NCBI RefSeq assembly: GCF_000380245.2
Contig: NZ_HG428741.1
Coordinates: 682,728-746,727, forward strand
Length of the DNA stretch: 64,000 bases
DNA from: Bacillus massiliigorillae
Lineage (GTDB): Bacteria > Bacillota > Bacilli > Bacillales > DSM-1321
Reading direction: 5' to 3'
Part shown: one piece after another, positions 1-7,536 of the stretch
How positions within the stretch are numbered: position 1 is the stretch's first letter
How the letters are laid out: every line of letters begins with the position of its first letter
The notes under the pieces: model-generated
Databases searched by the model: none
What the model saw: only the letters and a program-made list of their open reading frames with translations
Told to the model about the DNA's origin: nothing
Position numbers and translations under genes: made by a program

Positions 1-125
1 AGTCTTTCCTTATTACTTCTGTTCATAACGGTAATTTCATTTGCTGACTGATTGCTTCTTGATGATATTCCAGAAATCATAGCTTCTGCCATTGAACCAG
101 CACCGACGAATGCAATTTTATTCAT
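1..125 (-). CDS. proI: Pyrroline-5-carboxylate reductase, N-terminal part (cut by window edge)
   Basis: Only about 41 codons lie inside the window. They read MNKIAFVGAGSMAEAMISG, the Rossmann-fold NAD(P)-binding start (GxGxMA) of pyrroline-5-carboxylate reductase, which makes the last step of proline synthesis. The ATG at 125 is preceded by AAGGAGGT with normal spacing. Identification is supported by the proline-type T-box leader just upstream and by the neighbours yqjP and yqjQ, which flank proI in Bacillus subtilis. The rest of the gene lies outside the window. Confidence 0.9.
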   Translation of the reverse strand, partial: MNKIAFVGAGSMAEAMISGISSRSNQSANEITVMNRSNKER

Positions 126-192
126 TGATTTTACCTCCTTGAGAATTGGATAATGTATTTGTTTAATTATTCGCATTTAGTGGTATCCAAAT

Positions 193-420
193 AAAAAAAT
201 CTTTCATCCTTAAGAAAAGGACGAAAGATTTTGCTTCCGTGGTACCACCTTTGTTCATCTCCTTGAAAAGAGATGCACTTATTCACCCTATATCGTTGGG
301 AAACGGTTAGGTTTACCTAACAGCTCGTAAGGTAGGTTCAATAAAGAATGGAGCTGTGAAGTCTTGCAGCCAATGAACTTCACTCTCTTCTAGCTATACT
401 TTATTTACTATTCTTACTCT
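193..420 (-). promoter_or_regulatory. T-box riboswitch leader of proI, proline (CCU) specifier
   Basis: On the minus strand the leader holds an AGUA loop-E-like motif, a GAGAGUGAAG Stem I segment, the distal CUGCAAGA loop, a specifier context GAA-CCU-ACC (codon CCU at 334-336) and the T-box AAGGTGGTACCACGG (near 236-250). A terminator hairpin (AATCTTTCGTCC/GGATGAAAGATT followed by T7, about 194-230) comes next. By established T-box biology, uncharged tRNA-Pro pairs with the specifier and the T-box bulge and lets transcription continue into proI. Confidence 0.95.
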
Positions 421-448
421 AACGCCATGTTATAAAATATATGTTTAG

Positions 449-478
449 ATTATGAATGAAAGGAATAGTATATGTCAA
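449..478 (-). promoter_or_regulatory. Sigma-A-type promoter of the proI T-box transcript
   Basis: On the minus strand TTGACA (473-478) and CATAAT (449-454) are separated by 18 bases. They lie directly upstream of the T-box leader, so transcription would begin near position 441. Confidence 0.7.
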
Positions 479-610
479 TAGTCAAGCGTTGATATGTCTG
501 AATATTTACATTTTAATACATTAAAATAATGACAATATGTATATAATAGTAGTAAACTTGTAATAATCAAAATGAATGATAATTCATAATTCGTGAATAA
601 GGTGAGAACA

Positions 611-1573
611 ATGATAAATTGGGAAAATAATATTGCACAAATAGCTATTCCAACTCCTTTTCCAGTAGGAGATATTAATGCTTATCTCATTAAAGGAGAT
701 GCATTAACGCTAGTAGATACTGGAACGAAAATACCAGCTACAAAAGAAGTGATTCAAGCAGGGCTAAAAGAATTGGATTTAGAAATGAGTGATATTGATC
801 AAATTCTTCTCACTCACCATCATCCTGATCATGTTGGAGGAGTGGAGTTTTTTTCTTCTGATATTCCATTACTCGGTCATGCGGAAAATGAGTTTTGGTT
901 TAATATGACACAAGAAAAAATGGATAAATATGAAAAATTCTTTGTTGATTTAGCTAAGGATATGGGAGTACCAAATGATTTTATCAATCAGATAGGCTCG
1001 CTAAAAAACTCTCTAAAACTAGGGTGTAACCGTTCTATTACACATGCATTAAAAGAAGGAGACAGCGTGCCTGGTTTACCTGGTTGGACCGTATATGAAA
1101 CGCCTGGTCATGCTGGAACGCATATTGTTTTATTAAGAGAAGAAGATGGTGCTTTAATTGGGGGAGATTTGTTGTTGCAACATGTTTCACCTAATCCAAT
1201 TATTGAGCCACCGTTAACCGAAGGCGAAAGTCGGCCAAAGGCTCAACTTCTTTTAAATGCATCATTGCGTAGACTTTTACAAATGCCTATTCAATCTGTT
1301 TATGCTGGCCATGGAGAAGTTATTAGAGAGCCGGAAGCGTTAATTCATAAGCGATTAGCTTCTCAACATAATCGAGCAATGAAAGTGAAGGATATGTTAA
1401 ATGAAAAGCCAACAACAGTGTTTGGTATTTGTCAGCAACTTTTTCCTAAAGTATATAAGCAACAATTTCCTTTAACGATTTCCGAAACGTTAGCACAACT
1501 TGACTATTTAGAGGATTTAAGAGAAATTAAAGGAGAAGAAACAGAACATGGAATCGTTTATTCTGTGAAGTAA
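611..1573 (+). CDS. yqjP: MBL-fold metallohydrolase, YqjP-like
   Basis: A 320-residue metallo-beta-lactamase-fold protein. The zinc signature HHHPDH lies at about residues 69-74. Further metal-ligand candidates sit in TPGHAGTH, GGDLLLQH and YAGHGEV, the order typical of glyoxalase II-like MBL hydrolases. The C-terminal 80 residues form the winged-helix-like extension found in this subfamily. ATG at 611 is chosen over the GTG at 593 because AAGGTGAG (599-606) sits just before it. The substrate cannot be read from sequence. It leads yqjQ as in B. subtilis, with nine bases between the two genes. Confidence 0.85.
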   Translation: MINWENNIAQIAIPTPFPVGDINAYLIKGDALTLVDTGTKIPATKEVIQAGLKELDLEMSDIDQILLTHHHPDHVGGVEFFSSDIPLLGHAENEFWFNMTQEKMDKYEKFFVDLAKDMGVPNDFINQIGSLKNSLKLGCNRSITHALKEGDSVPGLPGWTVYETPGHAGTHIVLLREEDGALIGGDLLLQHVSPNPIIEPPLTEGESRPKAQLLLNASLRRLLQMPIQSVYAGHGEVIREPEALIHKRLASQHNRAMKVKDMLNEKPTTVFGICQQLFPKVYKQQFPLTISETLAQLDYLEDLREIKGEETEHGIVYSVK

Positions 1574-1582
1574 GGCTTTGAG

Positions 1583-2383
1583 GTGGAGAGACTGAATAGA
1601 TTACATAATAAAACAGTTGTAGTTACTGGAGCATCAAGTGGATTAGGCAAAGAAATAGCTATTCAATCGGCGAAGAGTGGAGCGAATGTAGTTCTTATTG
1701 CAAGAAGTATGAATCGATTAAAAGAATTAGAGCAAACGTTGGTTAATCAATTTGGTGTTAAAGTATACTCTTTTCAATTGGATGTTTCTGACGCATCGGA
1801 ATTGGAGCGAGTATTTACCGACATAGTACATAAGGTAGGAAATATTGACGTTCTAGTGAATAACGCTGGATTTGGTATCTTTGAAGAAGCACGCGAAATG
1901 GATTTAGAAGAAACAAAAAGAATGTTAGATGTAAATGTTTTTGGTCTAATGGCTAGTACAAGAATGGCTATTGATACCATGATTGAAAGGCAGTCAGGTC
2001 ATATTATCAATATTGCATCTCAAGCTGGAAAAGTGGCTACACCGAAATCAAGTGTATATGCTGCTACCAAGCATGCTGTTCTCGGTTTTTCTAACGCTTT
2101 ACGCTTGGAATTAGCGGAGCATCATGTTTTTGTTACAACTGTAAATCCTGGTCCGATTGAGACGAATTTTTTTGAAACAGCAGATACCTCTGGAACGTAT
2201 GTAAAGAATGTAAAGAAATATATGCTTCGTCCTGAAGAAGTAGCGGCGAAAGTCGTTTCTTGTATGTTAACCAATAAGCGAGAAATTAATTTGCCAGGAT
2301 GGATGAATGCTGGAGCGGTTTTTTATGCAGTATTTCCACGCATGTTTGAGGCATTAGGACAGAAGTTTTTCTTCAAAAAATAA
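1583..2383 (+). CDS. yqjQ: Short-chain dehydrogenase/reductase, YqjQ-like
   Basis: A 266-residue classical SDR. It shows the cofactor motif TGASSGLG (about residues 16-23), the NNAG motif (about 91-94) and the catalytic Ser-Tyr-Lys set with YAATK near residue 159. The basic residue after the second strand (ARSMNR) suggests NADP(H) preference, which is an inference. The GTG start at 1583 is weakly supported by AAGG at 1572. The gene follows yqjP closely and probably shares its transcript. The substrate is unknown. Confidence 0.85.
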   Translation: MERLNRLHNKTVVVTGASSGLGKEIAIQSAKSGANVVLIARSMNRLKELEQTLVNQFGVKVYSFQLDVSDASELERVFTDIVHKVGNIDVLVNNAGFGIFEEAREMDLEETKRMLDVNVFGLMASTRMAIDTMIERQSGHIINIASQAGKVATPKSSVYAATKHAVLGFSNALRLELAEHHVFVTTVNPGPIETNFFETADTSGTYVKNVKKYMLRPEEVAAKVVSCMLTNKREINLPGWMNAGAVFYAVFPRMFEALGQKFFFKK

Positions 2384-2411
2384 GTTCCATTGTCACATTG
2401 AGGTGAAGAAA

Positions 2412-2912
2412 ATGAAATGGTTACTACCTTTAGTTGTAATCGTTATTTTGCTTATTGGCTGTGAGAATAAGTCCGTGCATGGAGGAACTGAGGGGTTTAT
2501 TACACAATTTGTTAGTGATGATAAAGTGTTAATTGGTGATACCATCTATGAAATCAATCGTGATACACAAATTCAAACTACTGATGGTGATGCTTTGAAG
2601 AAGAATGATTTAAAAATTGGTATGAAAGTTCAGCCGTTTTATAAAGATACTCTTAAAGAAACATTTCCAGCCCGAGGCGACGCGAAACTATTGCGTGTAT
2701 CAGTGGATGATGAAAGTCAGAAAGAAAGCGTTATGATGATTAATGTATTACATCAATTAAAGCATAATGAGGATGAACACTTCATTATTACGAATGTAGT
2801 GCATGAAGACGGCGTGTATGAGATGGACGTTATGCGCAGATCAAATGTTGATATTGGTTTTACGATTACGGTTCATGATCAAACCTATGAGATTTTGTAT
2901 ATGGAAGCTTAA
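2412..2912 (+). CDS. Small lipoprotein of unknown function
   Basis: A 166-residue protein that begins with a lipoprotein signal peptide: MKW, a hydrophobic stretch, then the lipobox LIGC with the acylated Cys at about residue 17. The mature part has short beta-rich segments (EGFITQFVSDDKVLIGDTIY) but no family I can name. The ATG at 2412 is preceded by AGGTGA at 2401; the in-frame GTG at 2403 overlaps that ribosome site and is rejected. It is last in the yqjP-yqjQ run and is followed by a strong terminator. Confidence 0.75.
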   Translation: MKWLLPLVVIVILLIGCENKSVHGGTEGFITQFVSDDKVLIGDTIYEINRDTQIQTTDGDALKKNDLKIGMKVQPFYKDTLKETFPARGDAKLLRVSVDDESQKESVMMINVLHQLKHNEDEHFIITNVVHEDGVYEMDVMRRSNVDIGFTITVHDQTYEILYMEA

Positions 2913-2917
2913 GAGCT

Positions 2918-2966
2918 GGCGTAAATAAAATGATTTTATATCATTTTATTTACGCCTTTTTTATTT
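2918..2966 (+). terminator. Intrinsic terminator after the lipoprotein gene
   Basis: GGCGTAAATAAAATGA pairs perfectly with TCATTTTATTTACGCC across a short loop and is followed by a T-rich run. Confidence 0.9.
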
Positions 2967-2969
2967 TTT

Positions 2970-2999
2970 TGAAACTTTTTGTCATTTGTGCTGTCTAAT
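2970..2999 (+). promoter_or_regulatory. ECF-type autoregulatory promoter candidate
   Basis: TGAAAC (2970-2975), 16 bases, then TGTCTAAT (2992-2999). This matches the general ECF pattern GAAAC-N16-CGTC with one change. It lies 34 bases before the ECF sigma start at 3033, as expected for self-activation. Confidence 0.65.
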
Positions 3000-3032
3000 A
3001 TATAGCATCAATGATATAGGAGGGGAATATGG

Positions 3033-3575
3033 TTGGATGATCAAGAAATAGTTCATGCGGCAATAAGAGGGGATGACTCGGCTTTTTTAGAACTGATAAA
3101 TATTCATAAATTATCTTTATATAAAACCGCTCTAGCATATTTACGAAATGAAGAAGAGGCTTTAGAAGCAATTCAAGAAGTTACATTTCGTGCTTATATT
3201 AATATTTCTAAAGTGCGTGAACCTGTGTTTATAAAAACATGGCTCATCCGCATTATGATTAATTACTGCAATGATATGCTTAAAAAACAACAAAACTTTG
3301 TACAACATGATTTCTTGAAGGATACTCCATTTTATAGTCAGTTCACTGAACATATAGAAGTCTTAGAAGCTTTAAATCATCTAGATATACGAGCTAAGGA
3401 ATTAATTATATTGAAATATTTTCATGGTTTGAAAATTAAAGATATTGCAGTGTCCATGAACCGATCAGAAGGGACGATTAAAACATGGTTAAATCGTGCG
3501 TTAACAACATTGCGAAAGCATTTAAAAGAAGAGGAGGGGGACCAGAATGACAGAGCGAGAAGAAACAAAGCTTAA
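3033..3575 (+). CDS. ECF RNA polymerase sigma factor (first copy)
   Basis: A 180-residue sigma-70 family protein with only regions 2 and 4. Region 2 spans about residues 10-80 (FRAYINISKV...IKTWLIRIMINYC). Region 4, a helix-turn-helix, spans about 115-170 (LDIRAKELIILKYFHGLKI...GTIKTWLNRAL). The start is TTG at 3033, preceded by AGGAGGGG at 3018; the ATG at 3029 runs into a stop after three codons. It overlaps its anti-sigma gene by 29 bases, so translation is probably coupled. Its paralogue lies at 39020. The signal it answers is unknown. Confidence 0.88.
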   Translation: MDDQEIVHAAIRGDDSAFLELINIHKLSLYKTALAYLRNEEEALEAIQEVTFRAYINISKVREPVFIKTWLIRIMINYCNDMLKKQQNFVQHDFLKDTPFYSQFTEHIEVLEALNHLDIRAKELIILKYFHGLKIKDIAVSMNRSEGTIKTWLNRALTTLRKHLKEEEGDQNDRARRNKA

Positions 3576-4842
3576 TGAAGCGAGAGAAGCCTTCGAGCAA
3601 ATTCCAATTCCGACGATAAAAATAGATGAAGCCATTCAAAACGGCTATGTAAAAGCTCGTACGCAAAAGAGAAAGAAACGTTCAATGTGGCTTTTTAGTA
3701 GCCTGACAGCTGCGCTATTATTGCTTGGGCTGACTACTCTGTTATTTACTTCGCCTACTTTTGCAGCATATGTTTCAAAAATTCCCGGCATGGAAAATTT
3801 CGTCCATCGTATTCATGATGATAAAGGCATTATCTCCGCTGTAGAAAATGACTATTTAGAGAAAATAGATATTACCCAAAAGAAGAAAGGCATTGCTTTG
3901 ACTATTGATTCGGTTATGAAGGATGAAAACGGATTGGTTATTTTTTATTCTGCTGTTTCCGACCAAGATCGTGAAGAAATTTCTCTAAGAGATATTAAAT
4001 TGAGCGAAAAGTACGGTCCGTACTCATCGGGTAGTACATCTCTGTTGCATGTTAAACAAGGAGAAAGGAACTATGAAAAAGCAGAAATATATTTTGAATA
4101 TCCAATGAGTAGGAAAGATTTTACCGTTGCAATGACGTTGGAATCGAAGGATTATTCAGAGCAATTTACGTTCTCTTTTTCATTGAAAAAAGCAGTTGCT
4201 GAAAAGAAAACGTTTAAAGTAAATAAAACGGTACAAATTGCAGGTCAAAACGTAATCGTAAAAAGTATATCAATTCAACCAATTCGAACGGATATTTATT
4301 TAGCTTTTGACCCAAATAATGAGAAAAAAATACTTGAATTGAGTGATTTTCGTTTGGTTGATGAAAATGGAGAAACGTGGAGTAGCATTCAAAATGGGGT
4401 TACAGGATCTGGGTGGGAAAATGATGAAGGTCATTACTATTTGCAAAGTAATTATTTTAAAGAACCAAAAGAACTATATTTGGTTATGAATAAGGCACAA
4501 GCTCTTAATCGAAATCAGACACAAATCGTGATTGATACGGAAAAACAAAGTATTTTAAAGGCACCTGATCAATCTATAAAGAGTTTGCAAGTGATGGGGA
4601 ACGAATTGACTTTTAGTATTCAAGCAGAAAAAGATTTTCATCATGGAATGTTTGGGACTGTTAAGGATGCTAATGGGAAAGAACTACAAGTTGAATCAAG
4701 TTCTATGTCAAGCATCGATAATAAATCTCGTAGTTTTGGAGTAGTACTGAAAGCAAATCAATCATTTAGCAATCCGCTAACCATAGATGTACTGTATTAC
4801 CCAGCTTGGATTAATGGAAATGTAAAAGTTCGAGTTAAATAG
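3547..4842 (+). CDS. DUF4179-type anti-sigma factor (first copy)
   Basis: A 431-residue membrane protein encoded directly after and overlapping the ECF sigma gene, the classic arrangement of a sigma/anti-sigma pair. It has a charged cytoplasmic N-terminus of about 40 residues, one membrane segment (SMWLFSSLTAALLLLGLTT, about residues 42-62) and a long outer domain that begins FAAYVSKIPGMENFVHRIHDDKG. That layout matches DUF4179 anti-sigma proteins. GAGGAGGGGG precedes the ATG. It is expected to hold the sigma factor inactive at the membrane until an envelope signal arrives; the signal itself is unknown. Confidence 0.8.
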   Translation: MTEREETKLNEAREAFEQIPIPTIKIDEAIQNGYVKARTQKRKKRSMWLFSSLTAALLLLGLTTLLFTSPTFAAYVSKIPGMENFVHRIHDDKGIISAVENDYLEKIDITQKKKGIALTIDSVMKDENGLVIFYSAVSDQDREEISLRDIKLSEKYGPYSSGSTSLLHVKQGERNYEKAEIYFEYPMSRKDFTVAMTLESKDYSEQFTFSFSLKKAVAEKKTFKVNKTVQIAGQNVIVKSISIQPIRTDIYLAFDPNNEKKILELSDFRLVDENGETWSSIQNGVTGSGWENDEGHYYLQSNYFKEPKELYLVMNKAQALNRNQTQIVIDTEKQSILKAPDQSIKSLQVMGNELTFSIQAEKDFHHGMFGTVKDANGKELQVESSSMSSIDNKSRSFGVVLKANQSFSNPLTIDVLYYPAWINGNVKVRVK

Positions 4843-4853
4843 CATAACTTTGT

Positions 4854-4890
4854 AAACTGTAGATGAATTTTTCTACAGTTTATTTTTTTG
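4854..4890 (+). terminator. Intrinsic terminator after the first ECF operon
   Basis: AAACTGTAGA pairs with TTCTACAGTTT and is followed by ATTTTTTT. Confidence 0.85.
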
Positions 4891-4965
4891 ATGTTGCGAA
4901 TACAATAGAAAGTGAGGTATAACTACTAGAGGTACTAGGATACGTTTCTGAAAGAGGTACATACG

Positions 4966-5721
4966 ATGGAACATCAAAAGCAAAAAGAAGTAATGGAAGT
5001 TTGTCTACTAGCAGGGAAGATGTTGTTAGAGAACGGAGCAGAAACGTTTCGTGTAGAAGACACAATGTTAAGAATGGCCAATGCATTTGGAATGACAAAG
5101 TGTGACAGTTTTGTTATTCCAACAGGTATCATATTTTCTATTCATTCAGATGAGCAAGAGAAAACAAAGCTTGTTCGAGTTTCTAATAGAACAACAGATT
5201 TATTAAAAATAACGAATGTAAATAAAGTGTCACGTAGTATTAGTGAAGGAAAATTAACTGTCAGTGAAGCATATGAAGCTTTGCAAGAAATTGAAGCGAA
5301 TAAAGTAATGTTTTCTATAAAAACACAGCTTTTAGCGGCTTCTATATCTAGTGGTTGTTTCGTGATTATGTTTCTCGGCGGTTGGAAAGATTTTATTCCG
5401 GCGGTCATTGCTGGTGGTCTCGGTTTCTTAGGTTTTCTTTTTTTTAACTGGCTTGTATCTGTAAAGTTTGTTTCAGAGTTTCTAGCTTCAGTTATTATCG
5501 GCATTGTTTCCTATATTCTTGTACACATTGGTTTTGGTCAGGAATTAGATAAAATTATTATTGGTTCGGTCATGCCTCTTGTACCTGGTTTATTAATCAC
5601 AAATGCTGTTCGTGATTTAATGGCAGGTCATTTAGTATCAGGCATTTCAAAAGGAGCCGACGCGTTCTTAACATCTTTTGCAATTGGTGGCGGCATTGCA
5701 ATTGTTTTAACGCTACTATAA
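4966..5721 (+). CDS. Threonine/serine exporter family protein, large subunit (DUF1212)
   Basis: A 251-residue protein of the ThrE/YjjP family. The soluble N-terminal half (about residues 1-115, starting KEVMEVCLLAGKMLLENGAE) is the conserved DUF1212 part. About five membrane helices follow (SISSGCFVIMFLGG, AVIAGGLGFLGFLFF, VIIGIVSYILVHIGF and so on), with the conserved PLVPG motif near residue 205. The small partner subunit follows after 13 bases. In this family the two chains together export threonine and serine; substrate in this organism is inferred. Confidence 0.85.
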   Translation: MEHQKQKEVMEVCLLAGKMLLENGAETFRVEDTMLRMANAFGMTKCDSFVIPTGIIFSIHSDEQEKTKLVRVSNRTTDLLKITNVNKVSRSISEGKLTVSEAYEALQEIEANKVMFSIKTQLLAASISSGCFVIMFLGGWKDFIPAVIAGGLGFLGFLFFNWLVSVKFVSEFLASVIIGIVSYILVHIGFGQELDKIIIGSVMPLVPGLLITNAVRDLMAGHLVSGISKGADAFLTSFAIGGGIAIVLTLL

Positions 5722-5734
5722 GGTGGGGTAGACA

Positions 5735-6181
5735 ATGGAATATTTAGCGCAACTCGTTACAAGCTTCATCGGTTCAGCTGGATTTGGTATTATATTTAAT
5801 GTTCCGCGTGAGACAGTTTTGAAGTGTGGCTTTGTTGGTATGTCTGGTTGGATTTGTTATTTTATTCTTTCGCAAAACGGGGTGGATATTATCCCCGCAA
5901 CTGCGATGGCTTCGACGTTGATTGCAGTTATTAGTCAATTATTTGCTAAAATATATAAAACACCAATGACTATTTTTACGGTCGGTGGAATCATTCCATT
6001 AGTACCAGGTGGAATGGCTTACAATGCAATGCGACATTTCGTTGAAAATGATTACAATACTGCTATTAGTTTAGCGGCAAAAGCATTTCTGATTTCTGGA
6101 AGCATTGCTATTGGCTTAGTGTTTTCGGAAGTGCTTCATCAAATTATTAAGCGTATAAAATATCGAAAAAAAATGGTATAA
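5735..6181 (+). CDS. Threonine/serine exporter family protein, small subunit
   Basis: A 148-residue membrane protein of the YjjB/ThrE_2 family with about four or five hydrophobic helices. It repeats the PLVPGGMAYNAM motif that its partner carries as PLVPG, which shows the two chains are related halves of one transporter. GGTGGGG precedes the ATG. It forms a two-gene operon with the gene before it. Confidence 0.85.
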   Translation: MEYLAQLVTSFIGSAGFGIIFNVPRETVLKCGFVGMSGWICYFILSQNGVDIIPATAMASTLIAVISQLFAKIYKTPMTIFTVGGIIPLVPGGMAYNAMRHFVENDYNTAISLAAKAFLISGSIAIGLVFSEVLHQIIKRIKYRKKMV

Positions 6182-6192
6182 ACATCAAAATG

Positions 6193-6222
6193 AAAAACCT
6201 ACTAGAGAAGTAGGTTTTTTTG
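6193..6222 (+). terminator. Intrinsic terminator after the exporter pair
   Basis: AAACCTACT pairs with AGTAGGTTT and is followed by a run of T. Confidence 0.85.
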
Positions 6223-6314
6223 TTTTTCTTTAGTTTTTTGAAAAAAATAAAAAGGTAAATAGTATAAAAATGCTGTTGTATCAATGGTTAAGGGTGATTA
6301 AATATAAAAAATAC

Positions 6315-6364
6315 TATTCCTAGTAAAAAACTCGGGTTGACATTGGCGGTATATGTGATATTAT
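6315..6364 (+). promoter_or_regulatory. Promoter of the sulfate-assimilation operon with an inverted repeat over -35
   Basis: TTGACA (6337-6342), 16 bases, TATTAT (6359-6364) is a good sigma-A promoter. An imperfect inverted repeat, ATTCCTAGT (6315-6323) and ACTCGGGTT (6330-6338), overlaps the -35. It could be an operator for a cysteine regulator such as CymR; that assignment is inference. A leader of about 185 bases follows. I found no S-box core (AGAGAGG...GAGGGA) in it. Confidence 0.55.
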
Positions 6365-6554
6365 TTGAAAAAACAGAATATACAATAAATGTATTTCCAA
6401 AATAAATTGAAGGGAAAGGCTGATTGGAGTCTTCATATCCTTATGATGAAAACAAATGCATGATATGGTTTGTATGTTGTAGAAGGAATGAGAGAGCAAA
6501 TACTTCCATAATAGTCTCTGTCCTACCAAAAGATTTTTTAAGGAGGTTCTGTTC

Positions 6555-6698
6555 GTGGAAATAGATCGTGAATTTCAATCTCTAGCTTTACAAATCAATA
6601 ATATGCTAAAAACAATGAAGTTTGGGTCCATTACAATAATCGTTCAAGACGGTAAAGTCATTCAATTAGAAAAAAATGAAAAAGTAAGACTGAAATAA
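6555..6698 (+). CDS. Small YezD-like protein (DUF2292)
   Basis: A 47-residue gene opened by GTG with AGGAGG at 6541-6546. The protein reads MEIDREFQSLALQINNMLKT and then FGSITIIVQDGKVIQLEKNE. The 'GSITIIVQDGKVIQLE' part is characteristic of the YezD/DUF2292 family of small proteins, which often sit beside sulfur-assimilation genes. It is the first gene after the operon promoter and is separated from cysH by a strong hairpin terminator. Its role is unknown; the position suggests a link to sulfur control. Confidence 0.75.
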   Translation: MEIDREFQSLALQINNMLKTMKFGSITIIVQDGKVIQLEKNEKVRLK

Positions 6699-6717
6699 TT
6701 CGCTGACTAGACAACTA

Positions 6718-6771
6718 GAGGCGGCTTTAATTCAGGCACATGATTTGTGTCGGTTAAGGCTGCCTCTTTTT
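6718..6771 (+). terminator. Terminator/attenuator between the YezD-like gene and cysH
   Basis: GAGGCGGCTTTAA (6718-6730) pairs with TTAAGGCTGCCTC (6754-6766), with a second inner stem GGCACA/TGTGTC, and five T follow. It ends only about 24 bases before the cysH start, and I see no promoter in between, so read-through is needed for cysH expression. Confidence 0.85.
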
Positions 6772-6794
6772 CGTATTTTAATGGGTTGGTAAAT

Positions 6795-7535
6795 ATGATG
6801 TGGGATGTGGAAAATTTGCTTTATTCAACTTTTAAAGAAGAGAATATCCCGATATTCTCAGAAGCTAGCAAAGAAAAAGGAGCTCATGCAGTTTTGGAAT
6901 GGGCATATGCACAGTATGGTGATCAGTTACTTTATGCCTGTAGCTTTGGTGTTGAAGGTAGTGTGTTGCTACATCTTTTAAGCCAAGTAAAACCAGATGC
7001 AAAAGTATTATTTCTAGATACAGGGCTTCATTTTAAGGAAACGTATGAAACGATTGAAAAAACAAAGGAAAGATACCCTTTATTGCGGATTGAAAAGAAG
7101 TTACCAAGTTTAACGGTAGAGGAACAAAGTGCTCAGCATGGACCTGAGTTATGGAAAAGTAATCCTGATTACTGCTGTCAAATGCGCAAGGTAAAGCCAT
7201 TAGAAGAGGAGCTACAGAAGGTGGATGCTTGGCTTTCTGGACTGAGGAGAGAGCAGTCATCGACTAGACAAAATGTTCAATTTGTTAATAAAGATGACAG
7301 ATTTCAGCTCATCAAGATTTGTCCTTTAATTCATTGGACATGGGATGATATTTGGGCTCATGTAAGAAAACATGATTTACCATATAACTCTTTGCATGAT
7401 TTTGACTATCCAAGTATCGGCTGTGAACCATGTACAAAAGCGGTTACGACGAATAGTCGAGATGGTCGTTGGCAAGGACAAGGAAAACTAGAATGTGGTT
7501 TACACTTAGCACCAAAAAATAAGGAGGAAGCATAA
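6795..7535 (+). CDS. cysH: Adenylylsulfate / phosphoadenylylsulfate reductase CysH
   Basis: A 246-residue protein of the PAPS/APS reductase family. It reduces activated sulfate to sulfite with electrons from thioredoxin. The nucleotide-binding region is YACSFGVEGSVLLHL (about residues 37-51). Two cysteine pairs (DYCCQMRK and CEPC) are the iron-sulfur cluster ligands typical of the APS-type enzyme, and the catalytic cysteine is in the C-terminal ECGLH. The in-frame GTG at 6747 lies inside the terminator hairpin, so ATG at 6795 (or 6798) is preferred. sat follows after one base. Confidence 0.93.
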   Translation: MMWDVENLLYSTFKEENIPIFSEASKEKGAHAVLEWAYAQYGDQLLYACSFGVEGSVLLHLLSQVKPDAKVLFLDTGLHFKETYETIEKTKERYPLLRIEKKLPSLTVEEQSAQHGPELWKSNPDYCCQMRKVKPLEEELQKVDAWLSGLRREQSSTRQNVQFVNKDDRFQLIKICPLIHWTWDDIWAHVRKHDLPYNSLHDFDYPSIGCEPCTKAVTTNSRDGRWQGQGKLECGLHLAPKNKEEA

Positions 7536-7536
7536 C

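Noticed and set aside
6320..6529. Minus-strand frame of 69 codons in the cys leader
   Set aside because: Antisense to a strong plus-strand promoter and leader; no ribosome site and no family resemblance.
6365..6554. S-box (SAM riboswitch) or T-box in the leader of the sulfate operon
   Set aside because: The cysH leader of B. subtilis is reported to be in the S-box group, so I looked for it. Neither the S-box core nor the T-box consensus is present, only short weak hairpins (CATATC/GATATG).
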